Source: Piscicola geometra
Taxonomy: Eukaryota; Annelida; Clitellata; Hirudinida; Piscicolidae
Length of the DNA stretch: 64,000 nt
Reading direction: 5' to 3'
Assembly: GCA_943735955.1 (NCBI GenBank)
Contig: OX030962.1
Span: 3,321,239 to 3,385,238, forward strand
In this document: positions 59,746 through 64,000 of the stretch, piece after piece
Position numbering within the stretch: the stretch's first letter is position 1
Layout: the number at the start of each line of letters is the position of its first letter
The notes under the pieces: model-generated
Told to the model about the DNA's origin: nothing
The model's input: the letters and a program-made list of their open reading frames with translations, nothing else
Database searches by the model: none
Translations under genes and position numbers: made by a program

Positions 59746-60350
59746 ATTAATATTTTTTTCAATATTTTTTTTCATCTCTTAAAAGTTTTTTTATATAATT
59801 CTTTGCTCAAGACATTTTTTCGCTTTTTTAAACTTTAGAAGATTTCAATGTTTATTAATTTCAAAAAATTGCGAAGTTTCTAAAAGTTCAAAACACCAGC
59901 ACTACAGTTTTCGATTATTTTCTTACAGTAAAGTTATTTTAAGTTAAGTTGAATTCTCCAAGTCATCTATTAATTAAAATACTCATTATTTCACAGCTTA
60001 GCAAGGCTTTGCCTTTAACTGATAAACCGGATGTAGGAAGTTTTGAAAAAGAATTATATAATATCATACAGGACGCTGATGCTTAACGAAAGTGAATCGG
60101 ATGCAATAAGGATTTGCGTATATATAAAAGGACCAAATAATTTCTTTGGGAAAATAAATTTTATCTAACGTATATTCATTAAAAATACGTTTTCATATAT
60201 AATATTGATCACTAGAACATCTCTTAAATGTTCTAGTATATATTTTTTGGCTGAGTTTTCATTTAAATAGTTTTGAGTATTTTAATTGAAGAAAAAACAC
60301 TTCAACCATTATTAATAGGAAGTAAATATTTATTATTCCTTTTTATTATA

Positions 60351-63300
60351 ATGGAAATGAAACTAATACTCTTTTGTTTGCTTATGTGTATTTTGGAGAA
60401 AACGGAAGGAAAGGTGGTTGAAAAAAGAAATGCTCCCAAAGACATAAATGTAAGAATAGTCCTAATTCTATCGAAGTTGATTTTATTAATTTTGTTGTTA
60501 AGAATGTAAGTGTTGTTGAGCGGGTTCATGTTTTTTTTCCGATTTTTTTTGTGGGGTTGTTGTCGACGTTGTTATTTAAGGTGTTTTTGGTGTTGCTGTT
60601 GTTTCAAAATTATTTTTGTTGTTGAAACGTGTTGCCTTATAACCGATTTGTATAAATATTTTTTTCCGTAATACCTTTTACTTAAACTAAACAAATAAGC
60701 GCATTTCACTACACAGGAGTACTTGACAAGCTTCGGTTACTTGGCGCCTGCGAATCTGGAAACCGGAGCTTTGAGGTCCACTGATGAGCTGACCAGGGCT
60801 GTGAAAAACTTGCAAAAGATGGCTGGTGTGCCTATAAACGGAGACCCGGATGACCCCGAACTCCAGAGTGTGCTTGCGAAAGACCGGTGAAAAGGGAAAT
60901 CGGAAAAAATTGATTATAGGGAAGGGGGTATAATTGATTAGCTTTTATAAATAATCTGTATTCAACTAATGAATGAACACTCTTAATAACAGGTTAATAT
61001 GATTAGAAACAGAAACACTCGAAATTACTTGATTTTAAAAAATCGATAAACACACGAACACACAGATGCGGAGTGTCAGACCGAAAAGTGAACCAGGATC
61101 CATCCACTCCGCAAAGCTTTCAAGTATCAAACCATAAATGGGAGAATAGGCTTGTTAAATATAAGTGAGTGAATTAAGAAAGTCTTTTCGCTAGTTAATT
61201 ATCAAGTGATAAAGTTGGAAAGCTTTTCATTGGTTACGCTTTAGACTAGAAAAAAATCAAAAATGGGTAATTATAGTTAATTATTACGTCATATAATTTT
61301 ATTTTTAAAAATTAAAATGAATTTTTGATGAAAAGTTTTTTTTTCAATTCAACTCATTGTCAGAATGTAAGCAAACAAAAAATTATTTCAAAGGACCATT
61401 AGATCGATTACAAGTTCCAAATAATCTTAACCTTACCAGATTTTTTATGCCCTTTTTCAGAACCAAATTATTTCTCAAAATCATTCACACGTTTTTAGGA
61501 TTCTCAGCTTCAGTAACGATATGGATCGAGGAGAGCAAAAAAGGAAGTTCTTCGATGCGTTCGACATTTGGCATCAAGTTGCAGACATTTCTTTTCAAGA
61601 GGTAAAAAGCTTTAAAAAATTGGTTTTAATATAAAAAAGTAATGACTCAGTCAAAAAAGAAGAGTCTATACTAAATATATGGTTAAATATTCTGGGGCTC
61701 AATACTCTTATTTACTGCAAAAATGCCAATTTATAACTTCTGCGGATTAATAAGGGTTTTATCCATGTGTAAGATATCTTTAAAAGTAATGAATGTAAAT
61801 CTTAATTATTTATTAAGTGGAGTTTACTGTTAATAAAACTATAAATTGACATTTTTTCTGTAAATAAAATATAAATTGATGTTTTTTCTAAAATAAAAAT
61901 AAAATTTGACATTTTTTCTGTAAATAAAAATAGAAATTGGCATTTTATCTGTAAATAAAAATGTAAATTGGCATTTTTCTGTTGAACCCATTTTTTGCCG
62001 CTTCTCCACATTTAGCAAAAGAAGCTTTTACGCATCTTTCAACGGCTTGAGTGTGACATAAAATCTTTTTTTCAAATGTTTATAAAACTTATTTGATATA
62101 TAGTTAAGAGATCTGCATTTGCAAAAAATCTTAGTTATGTATAGATAGTAAAAAAATTTGACAAACCTTAAGATATGATGCTTTTGTATTCGATAATTCT
62201 TTCTGCAAATTCTTTTTATGAAACATTAGACAACAAAGGTTGAGGTGTTGGTTCCAGTCAATTAAATGTGTGTAATCTGATCTGCAGACTGAAGATCATT
62301 AGATCTCAAATGTAGAGCAGTTCGTTTACCTTGCGGTAATGATAGATGGTTTTGTGGTAACTCAAAGAAAACAAAACTTCGTCTAGAATTGGCATGGAGT
62401 GTTTTTGATGAGATCGGGAAATTTATTGAAGAAGGAACGATAGTCAAACTATACATCACATAAATTCTTCCAATTCTGCTTTATGGCTCGGAAACTTTGT
62501 TTCTTTCAAAGAGACGCTAGGAAGCTAGATGCTCATGGTTTTCAGTGTTTTGGATCAATAGGCAGTATCCAGTAGTGAGTAAGAGTAAAAAATGAAACCG
62601 TTCATGAAAGAAATAAAAAAAAATCTTTTGCAACATGATCAAGAAGAGAAGGCTGGAGCGGTTTGGTCATGTCTTTCGTCTTCCAAATGGCTCCGACACT
62701 AAAGACTCGTTTCTCTCCCAATAAACCAAATTAAAAATTATTCTGTCTCGTTGAAATTTATTTTAGGAACATGAAAAATTCTCACTCATTACGCTTCTTG
62801 AATACGAGCCTTCAAGATTCGACGATAACCAAGCTGCCTTATGTAAGAACTTTGATCCATTATAATTGCTAATGAAATATTGTCTAAATGGGAAAAAAAT
62901 TTATGTACTTTCAGTCACTCTAGCTCTTAAATTTTTTTACTTCTGTGGCTGTACACTTAAGCCCAAAAAATTCAAGCTAATGATAAACGTTAGAATCAGA
63001 GCAGAAAAATCATGAGACAAAAACAAAATAACTGACAATTAATCAGAAAAAGCATTTTGAAACCGATAATAGTTAAAAAAACGTTTTTTAATATGCTTTC
63101 GACTTATGTATTGAATATTTAAAAAATTTAAACGTAGAACATGCGTTTTTTGTCAATTTTAAACTTTTAAATAGCTAAAAAACGTAATGTGACTAATTTT
63201 ATTTTTTGAATAATCTGTTTTTGAAAAAAACTAAACGGAAGCTTTTGGTTAATAAACTCAGCCTCCCATAACATTTTCTCCCTTGAAATAAGTTTCTGGC

Positions 63301-63519
63301 TACGGAAATTTTATGAGAATTTAAAAGATCGAAGCAACTATTTTCAAAACTATTTAATTTAAGATTTTATTTTTAAATCGATTGATCCATTCAAAAGAAA
63401 CTGAATCAAACTCTAATGAAATCTTGAAACTTTACAGGTCGGTGCAAATGACGAGGCAGACATTGTGATAACGTTTGACAGGTACGATCATGGCGATGGC
63501 TACCCTCTTGATGGAGCAG
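60351..63519 (+). CDS. Matrix metalloproteinase, N-terminal part (gene runs off the window)
   Basis: Secreted zinc endopeptidase of the MMP (matrixin) family, which cleaves extracellular matrix. Exons in window: 60351-60449 (signal peptide MEMKLILFCLLMCILEKTEG), 60717-60886 (propeptide EYLTSFGYLAPANLETG, STDELTRAVKNLQKMAGVP), 61066-61164 (cysteine switch RCGVSD, then SNHKWENRLVKYK), 61499-61601 (catalytic domain start, FFDAFDIWHQVADISFQE) and 63438-63519 (EADIVITFDRYDHGDGYPLDG with structural zinc and calcium ligands). Phases agree at every junction: 553 nt, 184 residues plus one base. The exon with the HExxHxxGxxH zinc site is beyond 64000. Unusual: the switch is KDRCGVSD rather than PRCGVPD. 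The 1836-bp intron 4 holds LINE debris. Confidence 0.92.
62290..62700 (+). pseudogene. LINE ORF2 fragment in MMP intron 4
   Basis: Broken plus-strand frames include NVEQFVYLAVMIDGF, INSSNSALWLGN and, in another frame, ILPILLYGSETLFLSKRR, followed near 62640 by KKRRLERFGHVFRLPNGSDT. The order EQFVYLG, LLYGSETW and RLxxFGHVxR is the C-terminal part of an invertebrate RTE- or I-like LINE. Several stops show it is dead. Confidence 0.65.
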
Positions 63520-63699
63520 GTCGGTGTCAGGGAATAGTGGGAAAAATTAAAAAACTCTGATGGTAGATTGTTGATTGGTTGGAATGGTATTTGGCAGATA
63601 ACGGCATAAAAAAAGCAAAACTATGAAATATAATTTTATAGATTTTGAAACTTTGGAGTATTTAACACAAAAACGATCCAAATTATGAGTGCATTAATT

Positions 63700-64000
63700 A
63701 GGTTGGGGGGGGGGGCATGAGTAGGCAAAAAACCTAAAAAATCGAAATTTGTTATGTTTACTTGGAATATAGTTCACTAGGTTATTTTATGAATATATAA
63801 TATTGGAAGTTGGTACTTTTGATGAAACCCCCCCTCCCCCCACACCCAAAAAACTATATTGAAAATTTTTCAAGTTAAAAAATCCCTAGATGATTTATTT
63901 ACTCAAATTATACGATATTAAGGTTACTTAGTATTATAATAAATATAATATAATATTATAAGTATGATAAAAAATATTTGTGCCGTCCACACTACATTTG
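63700..64000. repeat. Interspersed repeat family C, copy 3 (runs off the window)
   Basis: GGGGGGCATGAGTAGGCAAAA, TTGGAATATAGTTCACTAGG, TTGGAAGTTGGTACTTTTGA, the C-rich ACCCCCCCTCCCCCC stretch and TGTGCCGTCCACACTACA match 9541-9815 and 48365-48665 in the same order and orientation. It lies just downstream of MMP exon 5. Confidence 0.75.

Overview
This is a window of an AT-rich eukaryotic, almost certainly metazoan, genome. It has short GT-AG introns, ciliary kinesin-2 and matrix metalloproteinase genes, animal-type LINEs and many hAT transposons. The sequence suggests an aquatic invertebrate; I cannot resolve the phylum. No prokaryotic or viral gene organisation is seen.

Four loci look like host genes. 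(1) KIFAP3 (minus strand, 33499 to 26131) is the accessory subunit of heterotrimeric kinesin-2. I reconstruct five exons with consistent phases and 847 residues; intron 3 holds a full-length LINE. (2) Divergently transcribed from KIFAP3, 271 bp between start codons, is an unrecognised low-complexity gene (33771 to about 35380, plus strand); the shared upstream region holds an RFX X-box-like site. (3) At 40866-53792 (plus strand) 13 exons join in perfect phase into a 1115-residue single-pass membrane protein: signal peptide, Asn/Asp-rich ectodomain, transmembrane helix and a TKL (RLK/Pelle/IRAK-like) kinase domain. The HRD Asp is Ser and the helix-C Glu is not evident, so it is probably a receptor pseudokinase. 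(4) At 60351 to beyond the window end (plus strand) is the 5' part of a secreted matrix metalloproteinase: signal peptide, propeptide with cysteine switch, and the start of the catalytic domain.

The rest is mostly nested mobile DNA. 1-17350: two copies of a ZMYM1-like hAT transposon (about 1129-5083 and 13567-17344), each broken by a smaller hAT with clean 8-bp target duplications (1599-3182; 14483-16183), plus other hAT fragments, an 874-bp palindrome-ended element (11722-12595) and a 577-bp (CA)n tract. 17596-25400: two broken LINEs in tandem on the minus strand, an L2/CR1-like one and a second of undetermined clade. 27105-30545: an apparently intact L2/CR1-like LINE with a 1070-residue ORF inside KIFAP3. 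36575-39700: an AT-rich minisatellite, then a hAT copy with a perfect 8-bp duplication. The large introns of the pseudokinase hold RTE-like LINE debris and another hAT (48661-49749). 55260-58520: ZBED-like hAT remnants, a small MITE and a second long (CA)n tract (480 bp).

Gene models were built by reading splice sites by eye and checking phase. Family assignments come from recognising motifs, not from database searches.
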